Assembly: GCA_022385805.1 (NCBI GenBank)
Contig: MU277788.1
Location: 1-58,519 of the forward strand
Direction of reading: 5' to 3'
DNA: 58,519 nucleotides
From: Pilatotrama ljubarskyi
Taxonomy: Eukaryota; Basidiomycota; Agaricomycetes; Polyporales; Polyporaceae
In this document: piece after piece, positions 47,850 through 58,456 of the stretch
Numbering within the stretch: the first letter of the stretch is position 1
Layout of the letters: each line of letters opens with the position of its first letter
Translations under genes and position numbers: made by a program
The notes under the pieces: generated by a model
What the model was told of the DNA's origin: nothing
The model's input: the letters and a program-made list of their open reading frames with translations, nothing else
Databases searched by the model: none

Positions 47850-49073
47850 CCTACACATCATGTGCACAATAGATTCAGGAAGCGGTCTCTACGAATCAGT
47901 AGACGTGGACGTGACAATCGGGGGGATATCCAGGATCGGTCGCTGATTTGTATATGATGTAGGAGAGGTGCAACCAAAGACATCTCCGCCCGTGCACCTG
48001 CCCAGGTGAAACCCCGGTTATACTTTGAGCTTTGGAACGGGCGGCGTCCCCGCGAGCCTTTCAAATCGGCGCTCTGGGTAGAGAAGCGGAGTGAGTTTGC
48101 TTGGCAGATACTATATGCAGAGCCTGACAGGGCCTACCTCCAAGAAGTACTGACTGCTGATACCAAGACGCAAATGTACCGCATGCCGGCCGTGTCTGCC
48201 AGCCTGAGTCTCGCGGTTTGGACCTCCGATTGGATGCTCAGGCTGTGGGCGTATGTGAACAGAAGTCTGCGCTTTTTCTCTACCAAAGGACGATGAGACA
48301 TGATACGTGCATCGCCTTGCCTGCTTATATGCCCAGGGCTGGGAGTTCATGGGCTCCAATGTGAAATTGTCGTCGATAGGCCACCGAACGCGCGAGGTCG
48401 TGAGTAAGGAGGACGAAGGAAGCAGCGCCCACCGAGGCGCAGCCACATCGCCACGTGGAGTTGTAGGGGCGGTGGTCTGCCGGGTAGACTCGAGCGGCTC
48501 GCTGTTCCAATGTTCCTCCCCGACCAGCTCTGGCACGTACGTCGCTCGCTTGCGCATAGTTGGACCATCCTCCGGTCGCATTCTTGTGGGTTTTAAACGC
48601 TCTCTGTAGGATTTGACAGTGCGCGGCTAGATGAACTCGACGTCCCCTTGCAATCTACTGCAGTCCATGTTCGTCCACCTCGTCTCCGGCGCGCTTCTCG
48701 AAAGGCCCGGAGCAACCCACCGAGGTAGACAATATTTGCCCATGATACCCAAATATGAGTATGCGCTGAGTCTGCTATCGATCTCTTCGATCTATGAAGT
48801 GATATCCCACTGACTCCAATGCCCCGGTGATGTCGGCGCTACCTGGACTCAAACCTGTCCCAGTGAACCTAATAGCATCGCATACGGCGCTCAGGTCGCT
48901 GCTTCGGTAGCACGAGGTCCTGCGGTTCGGATAGATCGAACAATCTTGGGTGGTAAGGGGATCATTGGACCCTGACGGCGTGAGTGCGATGATGTCGCCC
49001 GTGTGGAATTGCATAGTGAGTATTTGAAGGCTGCGTCTACCTCTTGCAACCTCATTTCTCCATCCCACTTCTC
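47850..49073. other. 1.2-kb stretch without a supported gene
   Basis: Frames at 48006-48296 (plus) and 48111-48581 (minus) are open but unrecognised and overlap each other. It probably includes the 3' region of the P450 and the promoter of the DUF6534 gene. Confidence 0.45.
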
Positions 49074-51247
49074 ATGACCATTGCCCTCGCTATGGTACAG
49101 AGCCCAAGCGCTAATGCGACTGGCGTGTTGCCCCCAGATTCCGTGTTCAATGGATCGTTGGACGACACCTACGGGGCCTACCTACTCGGGACCTTCATGA
49201 GCCTGATGTAGGTCACCTGCTGTCCTACTCACAATTCGAGTGACCACTTACGGTGCATCAGTCTCTATGGTGTCAGCATCCACCAGTGCTACCGATACCG
49301 TCGTCTCTACCCCACCGATACCCTCTACATCAGGTCCTTGGTGAGCGTTCCCATACGCTCGCGCCGCCATGTCTCTTACTGAAGCAGTTGTCGGAGGCAG
49401 GTTGGAATACTCATGTGTGCCCATCACTCAAGCCAACCAGTACCTATGCTGATAACTCCTGCGCAGGCTTTTGGAGACTTTGCAAATGACGCTCCTAATG
49501 TTCACTTGGTACGTCTCCTCGCTTGCCCCTTTGCGTCGTCTAAATACGATCCGCCTGTCAGCTACTACTACTTGGTGTCAAACTATTTCAACGTTGCCGT
49601 GTTCAATAATGGCGTCTGGTTTGTGCACGCCTTCCTTGTCGTGACCGTAGCTGACAGGGCACATTCCTATAGGTCTTTGAAGGTATCCTCGCTCAATTTC
49701 CATTGCAGTCGCTCACAGGACTGAAGCGTCGCATCGCAGATCGCACCAGGGCTTATTGTACGAATCGCGCGTTCACCGGGGTGCGATGATATGCTGACCT
49801 CCGCTCAGGGTCTAATTACACTCACAGCCCAGATGTGAGCCGTATGCACCTCCTCTACGGCTCCTTTCTGAGCGTACATACTCGCAGCTTTTTCGCGCGC
49901 AGAGCGTGGCTACGTGCGTACAGATACTACCGGGCTGACAAAGATGCTCATCGTACGTTTCAGTCGGATCGAAGTATAGGGTCGCCGTTAGCATTGCTGT
50001 GAGTCGATCGTGCTGCGGCCATCCGTGCGCTATGCATGGCTCATGCAAAACGTGTAGATCTTCTGTCTGTTACTACATGTTGGTATGGTAGTTGCATTTT
50101 GTTCGGCATATGAGAAGGGCTCACCCCGCAGCATTGGACAGGTTTCGCCATTGGTGCGCTCAGTCACATCCAAACTGGATGTTTATGCAATGGCTAACAT
50201 ACTAGGTACAATGCGTAATATCTGGGTTTAGGAATGGCTGTCATATCGTCAGTAGGAATATGTGTCGCGGACTCGTTGATTACTTACGCCTCCGCAGATT
50301 CCAGCTGCACACTCTCGATAGGATCGGCCCATCTAACAGATGGCTCTTCGGCGCAGCTCTATTTCCAGCCAGCCTTGCGGACGTCCTGCTTGCAGGAGTC
50401 ATCATCCTTGCGCTGCGTCGCAGCCATCAGTCCTACAAGCAGTGCGTCGAGTTAGCAGAATGCTCGGGCGTTAACTAACAGCTAGCGAGCAGCGTTGACA
50501 CTTGGTTTGATGCTTTCGTCCTCTATGTGGTGAACACTGGTACGTCATTCAAGGTGCTCACAATCCTCCGTACGAGTTTCTCACGGCGAGACAGGGCTTT
50601 TGACTGGGTACGTCGACCTTTGACTGAACGGCATGATCTCATCCAAAGGCCTGTTGTGACAGCATATTCAACATCATCCCATCGATCCTGGTGCGCACCT
50701 CGGGCATCCGTATTACGCTCCCGCTCAGACCTTTGTTCTGCAGGTTGCAATCAACCCGAAAAACTTCATCTGGGCATCATTCAGCTTTGTCGCCGCTCGT
50801 CGTACGTGCCTTTGCTCCTCCTTGCGCCCTATTTTCTGACTTCAGGTCTGCGTGCTTCTCCTAGTCTACGCGAACACTTTGCTCTCTGTGTAAGAAATCT
50901 CATCACATGTCGTCCTTTGTCTGACCTTCACGGGCATCGACCAACAGACTTAACTCTCGGAAGCTGCTGGTCAGTCGTGGGTTGGAGGTGTTCGGCGCCG
51001 ACCCGCTGCGTAGAAACATCATCGCTCGTGCGAATCACCTCGCTGCAGTCGAGCAATGGAATACGCCCCAGGTCAGTTCAGGCGACCGTATTAAGCTGTC
51101 CGAAACCACTCATGCTCATGAACCTAGATCCCCGATAGCACGCCAGCTGTAATCAGCATCAAGGTCACGGCGGAGACAGAAGCCGACCTGCCGCGCTCGG
51201 ACTCGGTGCACAAGTTCGATTCGGACGCCTTCGAAAGGAAGATGTAG
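49074..51247 (+). CDS. DUF6534 seven-TM membrane protein, possibly frameshifted
   Basis: A third DUF6534 gene. Readable parts are LDDTYGAYLLGTFMSL, LYGVSIHQCYRYRRLYPTD, LLETLQMTLLMFT, YYYLVSNYFNVAVFNNGVW, LITLTAQIFFARRAW, WLFGAALFPASLADVLLAG, DTWFDAFVLYVVNTG, LYANTLLSVLNSRKLLV and a hydrophilic tail ending SDAFERKM. The C-terminal half joins in frame. At the place where the paralogues have a 14-nt exon, only 13 nt (TTGTCGGAGGCAG, 49388-49400) are available between AG and GT, so the frame does not close there. Either a base has been lost or the splice sites differ. The segment 49920-50300 is also uncertain. It is unlike the 12990/26887 pair in sequence, so it is an older duplicate. Confidence 0.65.
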
Positions 51248-51833
51248 CGTCGTGTCTGGGGCGCTGCGCTCGTGCTGCCAGCCTCTGGAGCATTCCCAGC
51301 GTCCAGTATGTCTAAATTGGTCTCATGACTGTTTGTAGCGTTCCGCAGCTCAATCATAATGGCATCATATTACCCCTATCGTAGGCGACATTGGGACGGG
51401 CCGCTCGCTCAGTCAGTCATCTAAGGAACCTGTCGCCGAGGCTGAGCATATTCAGATGCGGAAATCGTGCCTGTCAGAACGCTGTTCGTTGTGTTACACT
51501 TATGGTTCCCATCTCTGGTTGACGCGAGACTCATTGGCATTGGTAGGTACGAATCTCCGCCCTCGCCGCGCGGGCGCTGAGATCTGAGAAGTGTGATCCT
51601 CATCGAGGCCTTGGCCGTCCCCAGGCCTCAAGCTGACCGCGAAGTGTGCCAATGAACAAAGCTCGCCAAACATCTGAGCTCCGTGAACGTCTGCGCCGTT
51701 CAGTAGTCTTCTATCAGTTGCGAGAACGGTGTGCCAACAGCTTCAGGTATACGTAGCGGATGTCTGGACGATGTTGATGCCAGTTGGTATGCTCTGATAT
51801 TATTTGGAAACCGACGGAAGCGAGCGGTCGATC

Positions 51834-51940
51834 GAGTCGCTGATATTGGCTACCTCATTTGCGCAGTCCGCATCGATTGCTGCAGGAACTGCATCTGTAT
51901 CCGTAGCCCAGCTTGGCGCGAGCCGCCATAGGTGCAGTAG
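51834..51940 (+). repeat. diverged inverted repeat, left arm
   Basis: It begins GAGTCGCTGATATT and ends with GCCGCCATAGGTGCAG. The reverse complement of 53801-53918 has GAGTCGCTAATATT and GTCGCCATAGGTGCGG in the same order, with CGCATCGATTGCT shared between. The similarity is roughly 70% by eye. The two arms flank the monoglyceride-lipase-like gene. Confidence 0.6.
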
Positions 51941-52056
51941 TAGTACATCGGCAGCGGCCCGTGCGTAGGGCGAAATTTGATAGACGGCTGGGAAATCGAC
52001 GATGAGAGAGCAGTTCATGCACCAACTCATGGGTAAGTTCCGCTTTCTCTGTCTGG

Positions 52057-52132
52057 GAAGCATCAGGACGCGTGCAATACAATCTTTTGCTGTGCGTGAT
52101 TTCCCACTGCACCCACAAATCTCCCGGATCGA
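52057..52132. repeat. dispersed repeat, copy 2
   Basis: It matches 44598-44671 at roughly 85% in the same orientation, with one single-base gap. Both share the words GACGCGTGCAATAC and CACCCACAA. Confidence 0.6.
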
Positions 52133-52361
52133 ACTGAGAATGCCTGCAAGGAGTGCATGCGATTGCTGGAGTTATTCAAAGGCATATCAGAATCTTGAGA
52201 ATCAGATATGCTACCATCCATCTGATGAGCGACGGATACTGAGTCATGCTACGGATATCGGAGTCTTGTACGGGAAGGTAGGGACATGTTTATTTCCGGA
52301 TGTTGGAGGCAGTTCACGTAATCCTTCCGAGTCTTGAGCTGAGGTGTTCTGAAGGCGAGGC

Positions 52362-53700
52362 TCATTCGGCTCGCTGTGCGCTGAGCGGGTGGACCCGGGC
52401 AAGGATCCAGCTGATGCATTCGTCCACGGCCCTCTCCTTCACCCCGTTGGGCTCGTGACAGAGCTCATGGTAAGCTCCCTGCACGACGTGACACGTCAGC
52501 TCCGCTGGCCGACAGCAATCGTTGCTAGACATTCGTTACACGCACGTTGAACGGTATAAACTGCTTATCTTCGGCGTCGATCTTGTCAATGAATTGCTTC
52601 GCAGCGTCAAAGGAAGTAATCTAGAGCGGGCCGATTTCAGTGTGTCATGCGAGCGGCGGTCGAGGGATTATGAATGGTCATGACCTTGTCCTCTGTGCCA
52701 TGCAAGAACAGAATCTAGCAGCCGCAAGAGCATCAGCAACACAATGCAGAGGTTCTGCCAGTGAGCTACTCACAGGCAGCTTTGGTGGCAGATTCTTGTA
52801 GTCTGTGTGCCATATCTCTGCACCCTGGGTGATGGGTTTAGTCACGTCTGCTTTGTGATAGGTCTTCCCTTTTAGAAGATGAGAATACGTACCACGTTGA
52901 GCATATCGGCGAGCGACTTGAAAGAACCTTTCTGAAGGACAAAGGGATCCGTCAGGAGGCTATTCCTCATGGGTTCGTTGCGAGTATGATACTAGGGGTA
53001 GTTGAGTCCTCGAGGTCAGAAGGGCTCCGTACAAGGCTATATATCGACGGAACTGCAGAAGCTCACCTCGAGCGGTATGACGGCATCGACAACCAAGTAG
53101 GGCACAACGGCACTCAGCTTCCCGCCGATGTACCGCATAGGCTTGGAGACTATGCTCTGCAGGAGAAGTGTTCCCGAGGAGATGATGCCGCAAAGCAGGG
53201 TTTTTGTGTCTTCGGCAGGAGGGGAATTCGGGCGTGTCACGAAGGCTAGAGCGAGGGCACCGCCCTATTAGGAGCGGCTGTCGTCACACCCCGTACGCCG
53301 GCACAGACACGACAAGTCAGGCTCTCACCATGGAATTGGCCAGCGCATACACTGGCAGGGCCGGATACTCCCGCTTGAGGTATTTCAACCAGTACTCCAG
53401 GTCGAAGATTTGCGCATGGAGACTCGTCCTGCCGAAAGCGCTTCCTTTGCTCTTGTGCGACAAGTCCAAGGCAGTACGGCCATATCCACGCTGGTCATAG
53501 GCAAAGACGGAGACGCCTTTGCTGGCGCACCGACAATGAACCCACTCGTAGCGTCCAATGTGTTCGGAGAAGCCATGGAGGAAGACGACGAGAGCGCGGG
53601 GATTGGTTGCTCCATACGTGCGCGTATAGAATAGCGTACCGTCGTGACCTGGTAGCCAAGCCTCGGTGAAGACCTGTACAGGTTGAGGGTCCGAGTTCAT
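52362..53700 (-). CDS. monoglyceride-lipase-like serine hydrolase
   Basis: This is an alpha/beta hydrolase of the serine aminopeptidase S33 / monoglyceride lipase group, predicted to release fatty acid and glycerol from monoacylglycerols, about 330 residues. It shows FTEAWLPGHDGTLFYTRTY, the oxyanion block VVFLHGFSEHIGRY, AYDQRGYGRT, the nucleophile region YALANSMGGALALAF, the acid loop ILFLHGTEDK and the histidine in GAYHELCHEP, then the closing helix VDECISWI. The nucleophile elbow reads ANSMGG where the family nearly always has GHSMGG; the serine itself is kept. Seven exons join in frame. The end of the exon before GAYHEL is ambiguous by one or two codons. It lies between two arms of a diverged inverted repeat. 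A relic of a similar gene may lie at 58165-58400. Confidence 0.85.
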
Positions 53701-54951
53701 CGCGGCAGTCGGTCTCAGGCGTTGGACAAAGAGCAAAGAGCAGCAGCGGCGAGTCGCGATGGTTCTCGTGCGGCATGGCAGTCCCCTGTTAGGTTCTGGT
53801 ACCGCACCTATGGCGACTCACAGGAAGCCCGTAGAAGCTGGGCTTCGGATAAGGGTGCGCGGCGAACGAGCAATCGATGCGAACTGCCCAGATCAAATGA
53901 CTAATATTAGCGACTCGAGCACTAGTACCTCTGAACTGGTGGGAATACTTCCGTACCTGCTGTCGCGCCTGGCCCCTGGGCGGGGGTAGAGCGTGTACCT
54001 GCTCGTGAGTTCTTTGCAGAGCGCGTTCGAAGGCCGGGTACCCCTTCACTTTCACGCAAGACAGTCGTACTTAGACAGCCGTGGCTTCCGAGGATTTGTC
54101 TAACCGCCGCTCTCCAGTACGCACGTCGACTCGGATGAGAGGTGACAGTGAGACTCAGCTTCATCCGGATGGGAGAGCCGAGAACAGACGCTCAAGCTCC
54201 CTCGTTCCGCGGGGTTATGCAGGACGCCACCGGTTAACCGGTTAACGTTCAAACGTCACAGTACTTCAACTCTTCTGGCTGAACTTCGTGCTCTACAGCG
54301 TCGCTGGTTACGGCGAGCGAGCCACGTCCCCCAGCGGAAAGATCAATACCATTCTTCCTCGCCGTATCCGTATGGTAAAGCTGAAGTGAGGCATCCGGCA
54401 GGATGCACCTCGTGAGATCGTGAGATCGTGAGATCGGATCCGCCCTTCCTCTGCCTTCCTACACAGCCTGTGTCTCGCTGACTATACTCCCCCTCCTTGT
54501 GTGTATGGACTTCTAGATCTCCTCATGCACTGTAGTACACTGTACACCGCGCCGGCGGGATGTCCTGCACTCCCACTCGCAGAGGGTTATGCGGACGTCA
54601 CCGCCACGCCCACTGCATCTCGCCCTGAGCCGGCCCTTGTCAGCTTGATCGAAGCTACACACGATCTCACAATAGCATCCTCAAATACACGGCTGCCCAT
54701 CATCGAGGGCATGTCGATAATCTGCTTGATGAGCAGATGACTGGGTGGGACCAGGGGATTACGTGGTCGATAGACATTATGGTTTCCAGAAGTTCGGTGA
54801 CCATGTACTCCGACCGCTTTCGACAGGGACAACCCGCCTGCCTCGTGCTGAGGAAGGTAAAGGAAGGTACGAGTCATGAACAAGGTGCCAGGGCGTGAAA
54901 ATTCTCATATCATACACTAGGGATGCATCAGCGCTCTGCCAGCACCAACAA
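53701..54951. other. 1.25-kb stretch without a supported gene
   Basis: It contains the right arm of the inverted repeat (53801-53918) and a small tandem repeat (three units of GTGAGATC at 54412-54435). No coding sequence was recognised. Confidence 0.5.
53801..53918 (-). repeat. diverged inverted repeat, right arm
   Basis: Partner of 51834-51940 in opposite orientation. It starts 100 bp upstream of the hydrolase start codon, so it lies in that gene's promoter region. Confidence 0.6.
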
Positions 54952-57075
54952 TCATGCGCCGACTTTCTCACCTCTCATACTTTGCGACAGCGTTGCCATC
55001 GCACTCCTACGACGAGATGCTGCCTGTTCAGCAGCCTCGTGACGTGCTACCAAAGCGATGCTTACCGATACAATGAACCGGTCAACGGCGACGTGCATCC
55101 CGTGCGATGACAGCCTGACGTTTGCAGGCCGGGACGGATCTGGGATGACGTGAGGGGTGAGCATGATGGCTTCTCCCCCAGACGTTCTTCCATCGCTGTC
55201 GATTCCGAGAATGTATTCCCGACTATTTAGCCTGAAGGTGCATTGCTGTTGTGAGGCCGAGACGGAGAGTGCAAGGCAAGAAACTCACGCAGTGAGGAGG
55301 GCATTGGCATAGACTGTACCTGACGGTTAGCCTTTCGCCACCTGCGGGTGAATTGACGCTTCACTCACGCTTAGCTAGTAGGAAATTGAAGAACATGACA
55401 TAGAGATTGTCATGAGCCGTGGTATACTGCAATGATTGACCCGACGTGAGCGATTCACGCACGAGGATCCAAGGGCTTGGAATGAAGACATACCGCTATA
55501 AGATCGATGACGTCGAAGACGCTAGTTCGGGTATACGTAAGTGCCATTCGACACTCAGGCGGAGAGGGATGGAATCACGACTGATAGACATACGTAGTGA
55601 GCATTCCTGTTGTGATTGTCAACGCGATGAGGCGGTTGACGATGTCTTTAGACCTGCAGAAAAGCACGTCAAACGCTGAATGAACTCGAAGGAATAGTTC
55701 TGCATACCTCCGCAGGCCGGTTCGACGAGTATACAGGTAGTAAGCAAGAGACGTAGAGATCATGAGTTCGCAAGCCACCGAGGTGGAAAGCCCCGCAATG
55801 CCATGCGGCTACGGCCATATTGACAAGGCGCACTTAGGTCCACAACACTTCGATCATGGCTATTATACATACCCGTAACATCACTTCCGCGTCAAAGAGG
55901 CCCTTGTACTGATAACTGCCCGTTGTCCCATGTCAGCGGCATCTCAGCTAATGATACTATGAATGTATGACTTACCCGCGCACGCCATATGCTGTCCACG
56001 CGCAATCGGAAGAGGTCAGTATACAACCGGGATGAAAGACATGAGTTGACGACATACAGATATTTGTACCTACGCCAAATCATCGAGTGATGTGAGGTCT
56101 GTGTCTCGGTATGACAATATGGTTACCCACCGAGGTTCGCCAGCGATAGTGCGCCCTACAATATGTCAGCTCTTCTATATTCGGTGATGAAAGACTACTC
56201 ACCGCCACTGCTGTCAGCAAAGCGTTATGACCGCTCACTCGAATGCCCATAGTCAACACCAATGCTGATGGTTATGAGCAGCGAATGAACGCTCATCTCC
56301 AAAGCCGCAAAGTGAGAAAGCTGGAGATTTATATGTTTACTAGAAAGTGCATGTGCTTGCCGATGGCAGTACTTGCCTGTTCAGTAGCACTGCCAGAACA
56401 CCCTGACCGCGCAATATGAGGCAACCTGAGCATGGCTTTGACGGTCGAGTACTACTCACGTTTAAGAGAACCTCAACCTAACCAGATTAGGACGAGCACG
56501 CGGAGGAGCGGGACAACGTTGTAGAGCTCACCGGGACACTCCTTCGCAATCATGCATGTCAGGACCCATGTCTAGGCCGTTGTTCACGTGTCGTGAGGAC
56601 TCACCATACAAGAAGAGACAGTTTGAGTGGGTCCTTGACAGCCAATACGAGGTAGTTGTAGCATATGTGAATCACTACAGCCTGGTGTGCGCTGTCGAAC
56701 AACCTGAGGACGAAGTAACCGATCAGCGGCGCGCCTGGGAAGAACGATTAGAAGTAGTAAGTCGTCACATACAGCAGCATTGCGACCTGGCGTGAAAAAC
56801 ATATAGAGGTCGGACACAGTACGAGATGGGTAATGCGGGAGGGCAAGAACATAACCCACAAGGAGACGCAAGCCAAAGCCGTCCATCTTAGCCTTCCTGG
56901 AGCGGAAGTAGGTGATTGTCTGAAGGCAAGTCACACCGTATAACCTGCGTCATCAGAGTCAGTAGAGGGTGACATCTGGACGAGAGATTACGCACATTGA
57001 CGAGACAGAGGATCCTAGGAAGGTGACCCCGAGTGTGCCTCCCAAGCTGACGTGCGCGAATATAAAGAATGCCAT
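54952..57075 (-). CDS. DUF6534-type seven-TM membrane protein, integrity uncertain
   Basis: The fourth and most divergent member. The N-terminal half reads LGGTLGVTFLGSSVSSMLYG, VTCLQTITYFRSRKAKMDG, a 14-nt exon (GTCGCAATGCTGCT, 56773-56786), LLFDSAHQAVVIHICYNYLV. The C-terminal half reads STSVACELMISTSLAYYLYT, RRTGLRR, SKDIVNRLIALTITTGMLTT, VYANALLTALNSREYILG and a tail with GMHVAVDRFIVS. Between about 56300 and 56560 the helix pieces ELYNVVPLLRVLVLIW and VASYCAVRVFWQCY lie in frames I could not join, and a stop follows the second. The gene is therefore either spliced in a way I did not find or decaying. The start at 57075 is the best ATG but is not certain, and the end may lie at an exon before 54952. 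Confidence 0.5.
56773..56786 (-). other. 14-nt micro-exon of the fourth DUF6534 gene
   Basis: GTCGCAATGCTGCT lies between CGCCAG and GTATGT and joins LRLL to LLFDSAHQ in frame. The flanking introns are about 71 and 69 nt. It is equivalent to those at 13333-13346 and 28764-28777. Confidence 0.75.
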
Positions 57076-58160
57076 GATCCTGTGGTGCAGCTGTAGAGAA
57101 GTCGCTCCAACCGATGGGCGCTGCTAGATGCTGATTTATATCGACGGGCCTATGCAGTGGTATTTGTATGCAGTGGTATTTGACAGCCTGAAAAATCATC
57201 ACGAACTAAGAGTTCGACGCGGCATCGCACCCGTTGGGATGGACCGCAGCAACCTCGATGACACCTGTAGGCTGCTCAGGGAAAGCGAGCGGAAGGGGGT
57301 AGAATGCCCCACGCACCACAAGTCATCAGATAGCCACACCTGTCTGCTGGGAAGGGTTCCCGACTCTGTGAAAAACGAGCTGCCGCAAGCGCTCGGGCCA
57401 CCTCAAGTTCGTCTAAGACCCTGAAACGATCCAGCGCTCGCGGACACAAGGCCCCTGGCAATCAGTATGGAGATTCCGACTTGAGAGCGCAGAAGGCGCG
57501 CCCGGGCGGCCTCAGCGGATGACCTCTGCATCGCCTGCACGAAACGACCGATTAGCTTTGAGTACCTACTTGGAATAGGTGCAGCAGGTCTGCGCAGCCA
57601 GCGTCTGATACTTCGCCAACTGTTGATAGCATGATGTTCAACGGCCTGCAATAGACTGGTTTGCCCACACAGTATACACCGTACCTTGCGAGTTGCGTTC
57701 TCACCGAAACGAGCCCGGCCGTCATCAGGCACGTTTGCAGGGCTTGCTACGAGGGGGTTCTCCGCCCTGTGGGCATGTCGGACGTCGGGCTCGTACTACC
57801 AGGCCGTGGCGGGTCGAGATCCGTCCCAGTCTCAGGAAGACGAAGAATTGAGTCCGAGCAACCCTACAGAGCGCTTCGATTTCGATTTGAGGGTGCAAGT
57901 TTCCATACTACCCACGATATCGTGCCACCCTCACACTTCCCTGTCGTGTATGCCGACCAACCGCACGGAGAGCTGGGATTTGCAAGATTCGAACACTTTC
58001 ACATAGCCGGGCTCAATACAAGAGTCAGACGCGGAGTTTCGCGTCATGTAAGCCTGCGGGCTGCCACGGCTCACTTTTCAGAGGCGCAGAGGAACCTCAC
58101 CGCATCGCCGCTGAGCTGGTACTATCTTCCAGCCTACACTGTGTGATCGCAAGCCGCCCC
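57076..58160. other. 1.1-kb stretch without a supported gene
   Basis: Open frames at 57661-58146 (plus) and 57403-57732 (minus) overlap and are unrecognised. Nothing else was seen. Confidence 0.45.
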
Positions 58161-58164
58161 CTAG

Positions 58165-58400
58165 ATGCTGCGCGATCCAGTTGAGGCACTCGATGCGGCA
58201 CTGCGCTCCGCCTGAGCACGAGCTGCATGACGCAACCGACCTTGCAGAGTGTGTTCGCGATGCGTGTGGGCGCCGTCAAATATGGGGCAAGAACTGCCCG
58301 CCATGGAGGAGTAGAGTTGTCCAGTCTTGCGGGCTTTGGTTGACTGCCGTCTCGCCGGGCACGAGGATGAGGACGTGGCTGTTCTACTGGAACTCAAGGT
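58165..58400 (-). pseudogene. possible relic of a monoglyceride-lipase C-terminus
   Basis: One frame ends CRIECLNWIAQHLG, resembling the last helix VDECISWILARV of the hydrolase at 52362-53700. Upstream, HVLILVPGETAVNQSPQ resembles the acid loop region (ILFLHGTEDK). The catalytic histidine block is not in a consistent frame. The upstream part would lie where the LTR now begins. This is a weak call based on two short matches. Confidence 0.3.
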
Positions 58401-58456
58401 ATATCTGTGGAAGCGCAGAAGGGCGTGAAGCGGGTCACCTGAGTCGATGAGGTGCG

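Larger units (their letters stand above)
51248..52361. other. 1.1-kb stretch with repeats
   Basis: No supported gene. It holds one arm of a diverged inverted repeat (51834-51940; partner 53801-53918) and the second copy of a dispersed repeat (52057-52132; partner 44598-44671). Confidence 0.5.
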
